From positions 24,303 to 88,302 of the forward strand of contig JBBQEJ010000002.1 of NCBI GenBank assembly GCA_038320555.1: a stretch of DNA of 64,000 bases, written 5' to 3'. Each line of letters begins with the position of its first letter. The stretch's first letter is position 1. Shown piece after piece: positions 9,200 to 18,338 of this stretch. The stretch comes from JALZOC01 sp038320555. Its GTDB lineage: Bacteria; Acidobacteriota; Vicinamibacteria; Vicinamibacterales; 2-12-FULL-66-21. Below the pieces are notes generated by a model, which was not told where the DNA came from, searched no databases, and was given only the letters and a program-made list of their open reading frames with translations. Both the position numbers and the translations under genes were made by a program.

Positions 9200-10279
9200 T
9201 TATGCAGGCGCGAGGGCGGCGGCGACGCGGTCGATCGCGTTTGCCGGAAGCGAGGGATAGAGCGGCAGCGAGAGGATCTCGCCGCAGACACGGGTCGCGA
9301 TCGGGCAATCAGCGGGCCGCTCGGACGCGAGGGCGGGCTGTGCGGGAATCGGGATCGGGTAGTGGATCAGAGTCTCGATCCCCGCCGCGCGAAGAGCCGC
9401 TTGAACCGCGTCGCGCGAGGCGCTGCGCACCGGGAACAGATGATAAACGTGCCCTTCGTCGAACAGAGGCGGGACCGCGATCGCGGTCGAGGGCCCGAGG
9501 CGCGCGCGATAATCGCGCGCGAGCGCCCGGCGGCGCGCAGTCCACTCCGGGAGAAAGGCGAGGCGGGCTCGCAGAATCGCGGCCTGAATATCGTCGAGCC
9601 TCGAATTCACGCCGAATTCCCCATGGTGATAGCGATCGGTCTGCCCGCCGTTGCGAAGCCGTCGGGCGTGGTCGGCAAGTCGGGAGTCGTGGGTCGTGAT
9701 CGCGCCGCCGTCACCGAGCGCACCGAGGTTCTTTGTCGGATAGAAGCTGAACGCCGCGGCCGCGCCGAAGCTGCCGACAGGCCTGCCCGTGCACGTCGCC
9801 AAATGCGCCTGACAGCAGTCCTCCACGACGGCGAGATTGTGGCGCGTGGCGACCGCGGCAATCGCGGGCATGTCGGCCGGTTGCCCGTACAGATGGACAG
9901 GCAGGATGGCCGCCGTCCGCGCCGTCACCGCGGCGTCGGCCGCTGCGGGATCGAGAGTCAGACGTTGTGGATCGATGTCGGCAAACACGGGCCGCGCCCC
10001 CACCATCATGATCGCGAGGGCCGAGTACGCCGCCGACAGTGGTGTGGTGATGACTTCGTCTCCGGGTCCAATCCCAAGCGCGCGCAGAGCAATCGCCAGC
10101 GCGTCGGTACCGGTCCCGACGCCGACCGCCTCGGCCGCACCGGACGCGGCGGCGAATTCTCGCTCGAACGCGTCCACCTCAGGGCCGAGAACGAACCACC
10201 CTCGCGTCATGACTCGCTCGACGGCCTCACGCACCGCGGCGGCGTCTTCGCCGGGTGTGAGCTGCAGGAAAGGGATCAC
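9200..10279 (-). CDS. DegT/DnrJ/EryC1/StrS family sugar aminotransferase
   Basis: 359 residues. The GTG at 10277-10279 overlaps the epimerase stop as GTGA and fits the family N-terminus (VIPFLQLTPGED). A GTG six codons upstream is possible. It is a PLP-dependent fold-type I enzyme: VEDCCQAH carries the Asp that contacts the pyridine nitrogen (about residue 154), and SFYPTKNLGALGDGG holds the Schiff-base Lys183. The C-terminal IPAQPALA region is typical of the family. It aminates a keto-sugar nucleotide, most likely the product of the adjacent epimerase/dehydratase. Position of amination and sugar are unknown. Confidence 0.93.
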   Translation of the reverse strand: MIPFLQLTPGEDAAAVREAVERVMTRGWFVLGPEVDAFEREFAAASGAAEAVGVGTGTDALAIALRALGIGPGDEVITTPLSAAYSALAIMMVGARPVFADIDPQRLTLDPAAADAAVTARTAAILPVHLYGQPADMPAIAAVATRHNLAVVEDCCQAHLATCTGRPVGSFGAAAAFSFYPTKNLGALGDGGAITTHDSRLADHARRLRNGGQTDRYHHGEFGVNSRLDDIQAAILRARLAFLPEWTARRRALARDYRARLGPSTAIAVPPLFDEGHVYHLFPVRSASRDAVQAALRAAGIETLIHYPIPIPAQPALASERPADCPIATRVCGEILSLPLYPSLPANAIDRVAAALAPA

Positions 10280-11307
10280 GGGCGCTCCGGCTTGCACTCG
10301 TCGACGGTGTCGACGTACTCCGGCAGATGCTCCCTGAAGTACGCCAGGGTTCGGCGAAGGCCCTCGCGCAGATCGACCTGTGGCGTCCAGCCGACACGTT
10401 TCTGGAATTTCGTCGAGTCAGAATAGAAGCTGCCGATGTCGATCCGCTTCTTTTCGGGGGGCCAGTCCACGTATCGCACGCTGCCGGACCCTGCGGTGTC
10501 GATGAGCAGGGCCACGAGATCGCGATGGCTGATGGGTTCGGCTCCACCGACATTGAAGACGTCCCCATCGCATGCATCCGACGCACCCGCGCGCAGGAAC
10601 GCGTCAGCGGCATCATCGACATAAACGAAATCACGCATCTGCGAGCCGTCGCCGAAGATCTGAATCTCCCGGTTCTCGATCGCGAGGCGGATGAACCAGC
10701 CGATGAAACCCTGCCGATTGTGTCGAACGAGCTGCCGCGGGCCGTAGACGTTCGTGAGACGCAGGGAACAGGCGCGGACGCCGAAGACGTTGTTGTAGAG
10801 GAGGTGGTAGTACTCCCCGGCGGCCTTGTTGACGCCGTTGATGTCCGCGGGGCGCACCAGGTGGCGCTCGTCAACCGGCAGGTACTCGGGCCGCCCGTAC
10901 ACCTGACGCGTGCCCGCGTAGACCACCCGGACGCCCGGATTGTTCGTGCGGCAGGCTTCCAGAATCGAGAGCTGCGCCCGGCAGTTTATTTCCAGATCCG
11001 TATACGGGTCGCGCATGCTGTCGATGTGGCTCACCTGGCCGGCGAGGTTGAAGATCACGTCCTGTCCTCGCGCCAGCACGCCAATCGTACTCTGCATCCG
11101 CACGTCGGCGATGTTGACGCGGACGCGATCCGCGAATTCCGAGATGTTGAAGAGATTCCCGCCGTAATCCGGCAGCAGCGAGTCGATGAGGAGCACGTCG
11201 GCGCCGAGATCGACGAGCTGACGGGCGAGATTGCTGCCGATGAATCCCAGGCCGCCGGTGATCATCACGCGGCGTCCCTTGTAGAACTCGCGGTACGACT
11301 GCGTCAC
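10276..11307 (-). CDS. NAD-dependent epimerase/dehydratase family protein with Asn at the YxxxK Tyr position
   Basis: 343 residues from the GTG at 11305-11307, which overlaps the upstream GT2 stop as GTGA. The Rossmann motif is VMITGGLGFIGSNL (G18-G24). AGTRQVYGRPEYLPVDE gives the Ser/Thr position, here Thr133. Where an active member has YxxxK, the sequence reads N157-G-V-N-K161, so the usual catalytic Tyr is Asn. The rest is conserved (RLTNVYGPRQ, FGDGSQMRDFVYVDD). It probably feeds the aminotransferase next door. A related subgroup with NGxNK may exist, in which case the change is ancestral and not a loss. Confidence 0.88.
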   Translation of the reverse strand: MTQSYREFYKGRRVMITGGLGFIGSNLARQLVDLGADVLLIDSLLPDYGGNLFNISEFADRVRVNIADVRMQSTIGVLARGQDVIFNLAGQVSHIDSMRDPYTDLEINCRAQLSILEACRTNNPGVRVVYAGTRQVYGRPEYLPVDERHLVRPADINGVNKAAGEYYHLLYNNVFGVRACSLRLTNVYGPRQLVRHNRQGFIGWFIRLAIENREIQIFGDGSQMRDFVYVDDAADAFLRAGASDACDGDVFNVGGAEPISHRDLVALLIDTAGSGSVRYVDWPPEKKRIDIGSFYSDSTKFQKRVGWTPQVDLREGLRRTLAYFREHLPEYVDTVDECKPERP

Positions 11308-12092
11308 GCCCGATCCCTCGGCTCCGGTGGCACCGGTTCCGCAGACAGGCCGCGCAGCTCGGGCCGGAGGTGGTCCCGGCGGACGACGAGCGCGGCCCAC
11401 AGCTTCGCCACGTCGATTGCCGTCTTGAAGAGCCGGCGGAAATTGAAGAATTGCGATTTCCCGTGCGCGCGGTGATAGTGGTGGATCGGTACTTCGGCAA
11501 TGCGGAATCCCGCGTCCTGGATCTTCTTCATCATCTCGAGACAGATCACGCCGCTGGTCTTTTCCAGCGAGACCTGCTCGAAGATGGATCGGCGCAGCAG
11601 ACGGAAGTCGCAATCGACATCGCGCACGTTCAAGCCGAAGAGCCGCTTCACCGTGTGGTGATAGACGCGCCCGATCACGATTCGGTGCAAGGGATCCGAA
11701 CGGCTGATTTTGTATCCGTTGACGAGATCGACATTGTCATCAAGTGCGTCCCAGAGCCTCGTCATCTCCGACGGATCGTACTGGGCGTCGCCGTCGGTGT
11801 AGAACACCAACTCGCGAGTGGCCGCCTTGAAGCCGCTCTGCAGCGCGCCGCCGTAGCCGCGGTTACGTCCGTGGCGCACGACCCTGACTTCGGGATACGT
11901 GCGTGCGAGCTCATCGGCGATCTGCGCCGTCGCGTCCGCGCTTCCGTCATCGACGATGATCACCTCGAAGTCCGGCGTAAGGGCCCTCGCAGTCTGCAGC
12001 GCGGTGATCACGAGGCTCGCGATTGTCCCGCTGTCGTTGTAGGCGGGAAAAAAGACAGTGAGTCCTGGCTTCCTGATGGCAGGCTGAGGCAT
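11304..12092 (-). CDS. Family 2 glycosyltransferase (dolichyl-phosphate mannose synthase-like)
   Basis: 262 residues, soluble. GT-A features are in order: VFFPAYNDSGTI, then VIIVDDGSADATAQIA (nucleotide-binding DDGS), RNRGYGGALQSGFKAA, and FYTDGDAQYDPSEM (metal-binding D-x-D equivalent). VDCDFRLLRRSIFE matches the acceptor-side region of the family. There is no C-terminal membrane helix, unlike the GT2 proteins at 15.3 and 16.2 kb. It is likely to load a sugar onto polyprenyl phosphate or a membrane-bound acceptor. Overlap with the epimerase start shows translational coupling. Confidence 0.88.
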   Translation of the reverse strand: MPQPAIRKPGLTVFFPAYNDSGTIASLVITALQTARALTPDFEVIIVDDGSADATAQIADELARTYPEVRVVRHGRNRGYGGALQSGFKAATRELVFYTDGDAQYDPSEMTRLWDALDDNVDLVNGYKISRSDPLHRIVIGRVYHHTVKRLFGLNVRDVDCDFRLLRRSIFEQVSLEKTSGVICLEMMKKIQDAGFRIAEVPIHHYHRAHGKSQFFNFRRLFKTAIDVAKLWAALVVRRDHLRPELRGLSAEPVPPEPRDRA

Positions 12093-12109
12093 CTGTGGAG
12101 CCGTGAATC

Positions 12110-13339
12110 TTAACTGGGCGGTGATTTCAAGGCAAGCGCACGGGTGTACGCGGCCTCGAGCCGCTCCGCGGCCCGTTCCCAGCCGAACCGTGCCTGCACG
12201 AGCGCACGCCCGGCGCTGCCGATTTGGCGTCCCACGTCAGGGTTTGAAACAAGCCGAACCATTGCCGCCGCAATGGCCGCGGCATCCCTCTCGGCGACAA
12301 CGATCGCGGTGACGTTGTCGTCGACGACCGCCCCGATGCCACCCGCCGCCGTGGTGATGAGCGGTACCCCCGACGCGAGCGCCTCGAGAACGACGTTCGG
12401 AAGGCCGTCGACGTTGCCGCTGTCGTCGCGGATCGACGGTACGCAGATCATGTCCGCAGCGGCGAGATACTCGCCGACCCGATCCTGCGTCTGGTTGCCG
12501 AGGAAGCGAACCCGCTCAGCGACGCCTGCCGTTCGCGCGCGCGCCTGGAGTTCGCTGCCCAGGCTGCCGTCGCCCGCGACAGCAAGCACGATCCCCGGGA
12601 CGCTGCCGACCGCGTCGACGAGATACTCGAATCCTTTCTTGCTCACGAGGCGTCCTGCCGCGACACAGAGGGGCACGCGATCGCCCACGCCGAGTTCACG
12701 CCGCCGCGCCGCGCGCATCTCGGGGTCGGGGCGAAAACGAGCCACGTCGACGCCGTAGGGCACGGTCTCGATCCGGGCGGGATCGGCGCCAAGCGCGATC
12801 GCCCGCTTCGCGAGATCGTCGCTGCAGGCGGTCACAAATCCCGCGCGGCGGAACGTATGCCGCGCGGCCAGCCGGGCCGCCGCGAAGGTTTCGGCGACGT
12901 AGACGTCGGAGCCGTGAAGACTGACGACGAGCGGCACACGGGGAGCCGCGAGGGCGGCCGTGACGCCGCCGGGAATCACCCAGTGCCCGTGCATGATCGT
13001 GGCTCGATGACGCTGCGCGATCTTGCGCGCCGTGCGCCAACCCGCCGCGAGCGCGAACGGAGCCGCGACGTATGCGGCGCCGCGAAGGCTGACGTCGGCG
13101 CGCATGGCCGCCGCGTACCCGAACACGTTCAACGATCGCAACGGCGCATAGCGATAGAAATGGAATCGCACGCCGTGCTCCTCCTTCGCCCGCTCGACGA
13201 GCGGATGCCACGGGGCGACGACGTGAACCTCGTGCCCTCGGGCGGCGACCGATTGGGCAATCGGCTCCATGAATGTGCCGACGCTATCGCCGCGGAATCT
13301 CGGGTACGACGTCGTCACCATCACGACGACGTGCGGCAT
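12110..13339 (-). CDS. Family 4 glycosyltransferase
   Basis: 409 residues from the ATG at 13337-13339, 2 nt after the stop of the upstream GT2. N-terminal domain: VVVMVTTSYPRFRGDSVGTF, HGHWVIPGG, SLHGSDVYV. C-terminal donor domain: VAAGRLVSKKGFEYLVDAV, then NVDGLPNVVLEALASGVPLITTAAGG, matching the GT4 ExxxxxxxE region. GT-B retaining enzymes of this kind build capsule, LPS or exopolysaccharide chains from nucleotide sugars in the cytoplasm. Donor and linkage are not predictable from sequence alone. Confidence 0.92.
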   Translation of the reverse strand: MPHVVVMVTTSYPRFRGDSVGTFMEPIAQSVAARGHEVHVVAPWHPLVERAKEEHGVRFHFYRYAPLRSLNVFGYAAAMRADVSLRGAAYVAAPFALAAGWRTARKIAQRHRATIMHGHWVIPGGVTAALAAPRVPLVVSLHGSDVYVAETFAAARLAARHTFRRAGFVTACSDDLAKRAIALGADPARIETVPYGVDVARFRPDPEMRAARRRELGVGDRVPLCVAAGRLVSKKGFEYLVDAVGSVPGIVLAVAGDGSLGSELQARARTAGVAERVRFLGNQTQDRVGEYLAAADMICVPSIRDDSGNVDGLPNVVLEALASGVPLITTAAGGIGAVVDDNVTAIVVAERDAAAIAAAMVRLVSNPDVGRQIGSAGRALVQARFGWERAAERLEAAYTRALALKSPPS

Positions 13340-13341
13340 GT

Positions 13342-14052
13342 TCACCGGGGCGCGCGGCGCAGCTTGAGGCGCCACGGCATGATGACGGACTCGACGATGA
13401 CGTTCGACGACAGCTTCGACTGCCCCTGCCGCCGCTCGACAAAAATAATCGGCACCTCGCCCATGCGGCACCCGTTCCGCGCCGCGTCGAACAGCATCTC
13501 GACGAGGAACGCATAACCGTCCGACACCATGGTATCGAGCGGCAGGCGCGCAAGCGCCTCTCTCCGCCAGCAGCGAAAGCCGCTCGTGCAGTCGGTAGGG
13601 GACAGCTGGGTCACCGCGCGGATGTAGCGATTGGCGAACGTGCTGAGGAAAATCCGATGCAGCGGCCAGTTGACGACGCTGACCCCGTTCAAATAGCGGG
13701 AACCGATGACGACATCCGCCGTGGCGGCTCCGGCCGTCAGCGCCGGCAGGTACTCGGGATTGTGCGACAGATCCGCATCCATCTGGCAGATCAGCTCGGC
13801 GTCGGTCGAGGCAATCGCATGGCGCAGCCCATCGATGTAGGACCGCCCAAGGCCGCGCTTGCCGGTACGGTGCATGACTTCGACCCGGCCCGGGTATTCC
13901 GCGACCAGCGCATCAGCCACCTCACCTGTTCCATCGGGCGAGCCGTCGTCGACGACGAGCATTCGGAATCCCTCGTACGCAAGTACCCCGCGGGCGAGAA
14001 GCGGAAGGTTTTCCCGCTCGTTATATGTCGGAACGACTACCAGGACGTTCAT
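13342..14052 (-). CDS. Polyprenol-phosphate mannose/glucose synthase-like GT2
   Basis: 236 residues, no membrane helix. VLVVVPTYNERENLPLLARGV, VVDDGSPDGTGEVADAL and ICQMDADLSHNPEYLP closely follow the DPM1-type polyprenol-phosphate mannose synthases. SPTDCTSGFRCWRREAL and YAFLVEMLFDA are also family-typical. It would make polyprenyl-phosphate sugar for the membrane GT-C enzyme whose gene is immediately upstream (its stop overlaps this start as TGATG). That pairing of donor maker and user is a sensible functional link, though inferred. Confidence 0.9.
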   Translation of the reverse strand: MNVLVVVPTYNERENLPLLARGVLAYEGFRMLVVDDGSPDGTGEVADALVAEYPGRVEVMHRTGKRGLGRSYIDGLRHAIASTDAELICQMDADLSHNPEYLPALTAGAATADVVIGSRYLNGVSVVNWPLHRIFLSTFANRYIRAVTQLSPTDCTSGFRCWRREALARLPLDTMVSDGYAFLVEMLFDAARNGCRMGEVPIIFVERRQGQSKLSSNVIVESVIMPWRLKLRRAPR

Positions 14053-15323
14053 CAGAGGTCAAATCTCGATTGTTCCGGACGCGCGGCGCGCCGGCCGCAC
14101 CAGATGCCAGCGCAGACGATCAGCGTCGGATCGACTACCGGAATCCGAAACCGCTCCTGGGGAAAAAACAGGAGACAGACAATCAGCGCCGACGCCGCGA
14201 GCAGGAAGAGCGCCTCGGGGGGGTGCGCCCCGCGCCGCCATGCGCGGATGCCGAGCAGCGCGAACGGCAGCAGGATCACGTACGACGCGATCGACGACAC
14301 CCGGTACAAGGTTGAGTGTAGCGTATACGACGGACCCGCCGGCACGACCGTGAAGAACGCCTTTCTCATCAGGAGACTGAGCCACCAGCCGGGATGCGCC
14401 GCAATGTAACCGACGGCCTCTCGGTAGTAGAGCGGCTCGAGCTCTTCAGCGGTCACTCCCGGATGTGCCGCCCGGAAGGCAATCTCGGCGGCCTTGATGT
14501 CGGGATTTGCCGCCAGATCGCCTTCGCCGCGCGCGAGCGGATGATTACCGGTCCAGAACGTCACGCCTCCCTCGGAGGCCACCAGCACGAACCTGTCGTA
14601 TACGCGCAGGTTGCGGACGGTCCACGGTGCCACGACGAACAGGGCTGCCGCGAGGAGGGCCGCCGCGAGCGCTACCCGGCGACGCACGGCCAACCACGAT
14701 GCAGCCAGCGGCAGGAAGAACAGCATCGCGGGACGCACCAGGATGGCGGCGCCCGCCGCCACGCCCGAAGCCACTGCCAGTAGGCCCCCGCGTCGCATCC
14801 ACGAAGTGGTGTTGGTACGTTCCGCGCGGTCAAGCGCCAGATCGAGAAGAAGGACCGTAATCAGCGCCGTCGTGCTGTACAGCGCTTCGCTGAGCACGTA
14901 CGCACAGATCCAGACGAGTGGAGGGTAGAGCGACGCGATCGCGGCCGCCGCCACGCCGGCGGGTGGTCCTGCGGCGCGTCGCGCGAGGAGTCCGATCACC
15001 CAGACCCCAAGCGCGCCGACGATCGACTGCGCGATCTTTACTCGCGCCGGCACGGCATCGTCGTCTTGCGCGCCTGCGCCGATGACGGCGAGGAAGAGCG
15101 GATAGCCCGGAGCCCGGCCGAACTGCTGCGCCGTGCCGGTCTCATGGCGTGCGTCATACGTGAATCCCCTGCCGGCCGACACGCTGTGCGCGAGGGCGAG
15201 GTATTCGCGCTCGTCGTGCGTCAAGGGTTTGTTATTCCAATAGACGAACGCGAACGTCAGCCGCAGCACAAGGCCCGCGATCGCCGCCGCAACGATCAGC
15301 CGGTGGCTCCGTGCGGAGTCCAT
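14052..15323 (-). CDS. GT-C membrane glycosyltransferase (ArnT/PMT-like, family 39 type)
   Basis: 423 residues. The ATG at 15321-15323 is 8 nt after the upstream GT2 stop; earlier in-frame sequence is overlap with that gene. The first helix is followed by NNKPLTHDEREYLALAHSVSAGRGF, the acidic first periplasmic loop typical of ArnT/PMT enzymes. About ten hydrophobic segments follow, with a periplasmic segment TFWTGNHPLARGEGD. It uses a polyprenyl-phosphate sugar to glycosylate a glycan, lipid or protein outside the cytoplasmic membrane. The downstream overlapping gene is the likely source of the donor. Confidence 0.82.
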   Translation of the reverse strand: MDSARSHRLIVAAAIAGLVLRLTFAFVYWNNKPLTHDEREYLALAHSVSAGRGFTYDARHETGTAQQFGRAPGYPLFLAVIGAGAQDDDAVPARVKIAQSIVGALGVWVIGLLARRAAGPPAGVAAAAIASLYPPLVWICAYVLSEALYSTTALITVLLLDLALDRAERTNTTSWMRRGGLLAVASGVAAGAAILVRPAMLFFLPLAASWLAVRRRVALAAALLAAALFVVAPWTVRNLRVYDRFVLVASEGGVTFWTGNHPLARGEGDLAANPDIKAAEIAFRAAHPGVTAEELEPLYYREAVGYIAAHPGWWLSLLMRKAFFTVVPAGPSYTLHSTLYRVSSIASYVILLPFALLGIRAWRRGAHPPEALFLLAASALIVCLLFFPQERFRIPVVDPTLIVCAGIWCGRRAARPEQSRFDL

Positions 15324-15331
15324 CACAGCCG

Positions 15332-16192
15332 TTATCGACGGCCTTCGAACCGCAGCGCCGAGATCTGTTCGGAGACGAGCCCGACGAGGAACACCATGAC
15401 TCCGAAGAGGATCAGCAGCACGGCGCCGTTGGGAATACGCGAGTGCGCCACGACGTTCCACAAGCCATACGTCAGTCCTGTCACGATCGTGATGCCGGCG
15501 AGCGGTACGAACACGCGCAGTGGACTGAAGATGGTCACGATCTTCAGAATGATCATGAAGAACTTCGCGCCGTCGCGGGCGAGCCGGATCTTCGACTGGC
15601 CGATGCGGGTGCGGGCTTCTACCGGCTCGAACGTCACGTTGTAGCCGGCTTTGATGAACGCCAGGGTGGTCGTGGTTGGCGTCGAGAAGCCGTTTGGCAG
15701 GAGGTGAATGAACTCGCGCAGATACTCGCGCCGCGCGCCGCGGAACCCCGACGTCAGGTCGGGGATTTCGCGGCCCGTCAGGTAACCCGCAAGCCAGTTG
15801 AGGGCGCCGTTTCCGACGCGACGCGCGCGGGTCGCTTGCGTCGAGGTCGAGCGGGCGCCGACGACCAGGTCGTACTCGCCCAGGCGCGACGCGATGCGCC
15901 GGGCATCTTCCGGCCGGTGCTGTCCGTCGCCGTCGATGATGAGGACGAACTCGCCGCCGGCCCTGCGGATCCCGCTCTTGACCGCAGCCCCGTTGCCCTT
16001 GTTGTAGGGATGCCTCACCACGACGGCGCCGGTCGACGCCGCCAGCGTGGCCGTCGCGTCGTCCGACCCGTCGTCCACGACGATGATCTCGTGCCACGTC
16101 GCGGCGGCCGCCAGGGCGGCCACGACCTGGCCGATGACATCCGCTTCGTTGTAGGCAGGAATGACGACGGATACCGCTGAAGGCTCGGCCAC
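15332..16192 (-). CDS. GT2 glycosyltransferase with two C-terminal membrane helices
   Basis: 286 residues from a GTG at 16190-16192, just after the stop of the upstream gene. A longer start at 16243 would overlap it by 47 nt. VSVVIPAYNEADVIGQ, IIVVDDGSDDATATL and VLIIDGDGQHRPEDA mark the GT-A catalytic core. IPDLTSGFRGARREYL is the conserved acceptor region. Two hydrophobic helices near residues 220-240 and 255-275 anchor the C-terminus. It resembles ArnC/GtrB-type polyprenyl-phosphate sugar transferases. Confidence 0.87.
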   Translation of the reverse strand: MAEPSAVSVVIPAYNEADVIGQVVAALAAAATWHEIIVVDDGSDDATATLAASTGAVVVRHPYNKGNGAAVKSGIRRAGGEFVLIIDGDGQHRPEDARRIASRLGEYDLVVGARSTSTQATRARRVGNGALNWLAGYLTGREIPDLTSGFRGARREYLREFIHLLPNGFSTPTTTTLAFIKAGYNVTFEPVEARTRIGQSKIRLARDGAKFFMIILKIVTIFSPLRVFVPLAGITIVTGLTYGLWNVVAHSRIPNGAVLLILFGVMVFLVGLVSEQISALRFEGRR

Positions 16193-16196
16193 TAGA

Positions 16197-17195
16197 TTAA
16201 TGCTTCCATTGATCCGTGCGGGACAGGGCGGGTGGTGGCGCATCGGCCTCGCGGTCCCGCAGTTCGAGCGATCGCATCCGGTAGAGCAGATCCTCCAGCA
16301 GCTTGCGGTTCCCCGAGATGACGTCGGCCAGGAGTCCGATCACGAGAATCTGGAAGCCGACGAGCATGACTACCGCGGCGGCAATGAGGGATTGGATGTG
16401 CTTGAACCCCTCATGATTGAAGTAGTAGTAAACGTTCCGCATCGAGAGCGCGAAACCGGCGCCGAACACCGCCAGGCCCAGGTAGGTGAAGATCTTGAGC
16501 GGCTCGTACATCGCGTAGATCCGCACGATCGTCGCCGCGGAGCGTTTGACGTACGAGAAGGCGCTGTCAAAGAGGCGCGATTCACGCGTGCGGGGATTGG
16601 TCGCGACCGGCACGTGCGCGATCGCCATCCTCTTCTTGCCGGCCTGGATGATGGACTCGAGCGTGTAGGAAAACTCCGAAACGATCGTCATCCGTAGCGC
16701 GGCTTCGCGCGTGTAGGCGCGGAACCCGCTCGTCGTGTCCGGCACGCTCGTGTTCGAGACCTGCCGCACCACCCAGCTTCCCAGTTGCTGCAGCTGGCGC
16801 TTCCGCCACGACATGTGGCGCAGCTCCGCGATATTGCGATCGCCGATCACGATATCGGCATCGGCGCTGAGCAGCGGTGCGAGCAATCGGGGAATCTCGT
16901 TTGCGGCGTACTGGTTGTCGGCGTCGGTATTGACGATGAAATCCGCGCCGGCCTTCAGCGACGCGTCGATGCCCGCCATGAAGGCGGCCGCGAGCCCCTT
17001 GTTGCGTCGCAGCCGCACGACATGCTCGACGCCGCAGCGTCGCGCCACGTCCGCCGTGCCGTCGCGCGAACCGTCGTCGACGACGAGCACTTCCACGAGG
17101 TCGATCCCCGCGATGGCGCGAGGCAGATCGGCCAAAGTGGCCGGCAGGGTCGCGGCCTCGTTGAGGCACGGAATCTGAATGATGAGCTTTTTCAC
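16197..17195 (-). CDS. GT2 glycosyltransferase with C-terminal membrane helices
   Basis: 332 residues from the GTG at 17193-17195, which gives the family-typical start KKLIIQIPCLNEAATLP. A GTG at 17220-17222 would add nine residues. DDGSRDGTADVA and FIVNTDADNQYAANEIPRLL are the GT-A motifs. VPDTTSGFRAYTREAALR is the acceptor segment. Two hydrophobic helices near the C-terminus (around residues 235-255 and 265-300) are followed by a basic tail. It is closely similar in layout to the next gene downstream, suggesting related donors or duplicated roles in glycan assembly. Confidence 0.87.
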   Translation of the reverse strand: MKKLIIQIPCLNEAATLPATLADLPRAIAGIDLVEVLVVDDGSRDGTADVARRCGVEHVVRLRRNKGLAAAFMAGIDASLKAGADFIVNTDADNQYAANEIPRLLAPLLSADADIVIGDRNIAELRHMSWRKRQLQQLGSWVVRQVSNTSVPDTTSGFRAYTREAALRMTIVSEFSYTLESIIQAGKKRMAIAHVPVATNPRTRESRLFDSAFSYVKRSAATIVRIYAMYEPLKIFTYLGLAVFGAGFALSMRNVYYYFNHEGFKHIQSLIAAAVVMLVGFQILVIGLLADVISGNRKLLEDLLYRMRSLELRDREADAPPPALSRTDQWKH

Positions 17196-17244
17196 GAAAT
17201 GCCCAAGCCGTCGAGACGGCACGACGTGCTGTGAGTCATGGCAA

Positions 17245-18309
17245 TTATGGCGATTCTGGCAATTCTGGCAACGTCGTCAGCTTTTCGATCACGCCGTCCC
17301 ACGTGATGCCGGTCGCCACCGCGTACCCCGCGTCGCCCATGGCCGCCGCTCGTGCGCGATCGGCGGCGAGCCGGTTGATCGCATCCGCCAGCTCGCCGGG
17401 GTTTGGCGCGCACACGAACCCGTTCACGCCGTCCACGACGAACTCGGTCGGGCCACCCGAGTCGCGGCAGGTCACGACGGGCTTCCGCGCGAGGAATCCC
17501 TCGAGCGTGACGTACCCGAAGTCTTCGTCGAAGGGCGGATAGATCACCGCCAGCGCGTGAGCATAGAGTCCGATCAAATCGTCGTCACCGACGGTTCCGA
17601 GAAAGGTGACGCGGTCGACGACGCCCGCTTCTTCCGCCGTTCGCTCGGCATTCTGCCGATGCGTCCCGTCGCCGGCAATGAGGAGGCGAGCCGGGCGATC
17701 GACGCTCGCCATTGCCTTGATGATCAAATCGACGCGCTTGACCGATTCGATTCGGCCGACCGACAGAACATAATCGCCAGACGGCCCGGGGACGAGTCGC
17801 GGCGCCAGGTTCGGCGGGTGATACAGCGCCTCGGCCCGGAGCCCGTTGAACTTCGCCAGCCGCGATGCTGTGTTGCGCGCGTTCGTGAAGAGGGCACGGC
17901 ACTCGCCGAGCATTTCCGTGTCGAGCCGCATCAGCGTGTCGCGCAGACCCACGTCCAGCTCCGTGTGCGAGAAATCGCTGTACTCGGTGCCGCACAGCTC
18001 GTAAGCAGCACGGTATTGGTGAATGAGCCACGCGACCTTGTTCGGGTGCCGCGCGAAGTAGGAAGGAAACTTGGTGCCGATCACGAGATCCACCGGCCGA
18101 CCGTTGCTCTCGCTCAAATCCAGGAGCCGCCACGCCGCCGCATGGGGCAGGATTTCTTCCTTGGGATACCACTTGAACGGCACGCTGACGAGTTCCGCCG
18201 AGTAGCCCCGCTGCCGCAGCTCCCGTACCAGTTGCCGCACGTGAACTTCAGCGCCGCCGTGCACGAACGGCACTTGGGCCTCGCAGACGAGCACGGTCTG
18301 CACTGTCAT
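17245..18309 (-). CDS. Family 4 glycosyltransferase, first gene of the polysaccharide locus
   Basis: 354 residues, ATG start at 18307-18309. The N-terminal VPFVHGGAEVHVRQLVREL is typical of GT4 acceptor domains. The donor domain has YVLSVGRIESVKRVDLIIKAM, LLIAGDGTHRQNAE and PPFDEDFGYVTLEGFLARKPVV, the last carrying the ExxxxxxxE pair. It is a cytoplasmic retaining enzyme and probably adds an early sugar of the repeat unit. Upstream is a short gap made of 8-bp repeats, then the ychF-like gene on the same strand. I found no convincing promoter in that gap. Confidence 0.9.
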   Translation of the reverse strand: MTVQTVLVCEAQVPFVHGGAEVHVRQLVRELRQRGYSAELVSVPFKWYPKEEILPHAAAWRLLDLSESNGRPVDLVIGTKFPSYFARHPNKVAWLIHQYRAAYELCGTEYSDFSHTELDVGLRDTLMRLDTEMLGECRALFTNARNTASRLAKFNGLRAEALYHPPNLAPRLVPGPSGDYVLSVGRIESVKRVDLIIKAMASVDRPARLLIAGDGTHRQNAERTAEEAGVVDRVTFLGTVGDDDLIGLYAHALAVIYPPFDEDFGYVTLEGFLARKPVVTCRDSGGPTEFVVDGVNGFVCAPNPGELADAINRLAADRARAAAMGDAGYAVATGITWDGVIEKLTTLPELPESP

Positions 18310-18338
18310 CGAATGGGTGAATCTACCACGATGTAAAG

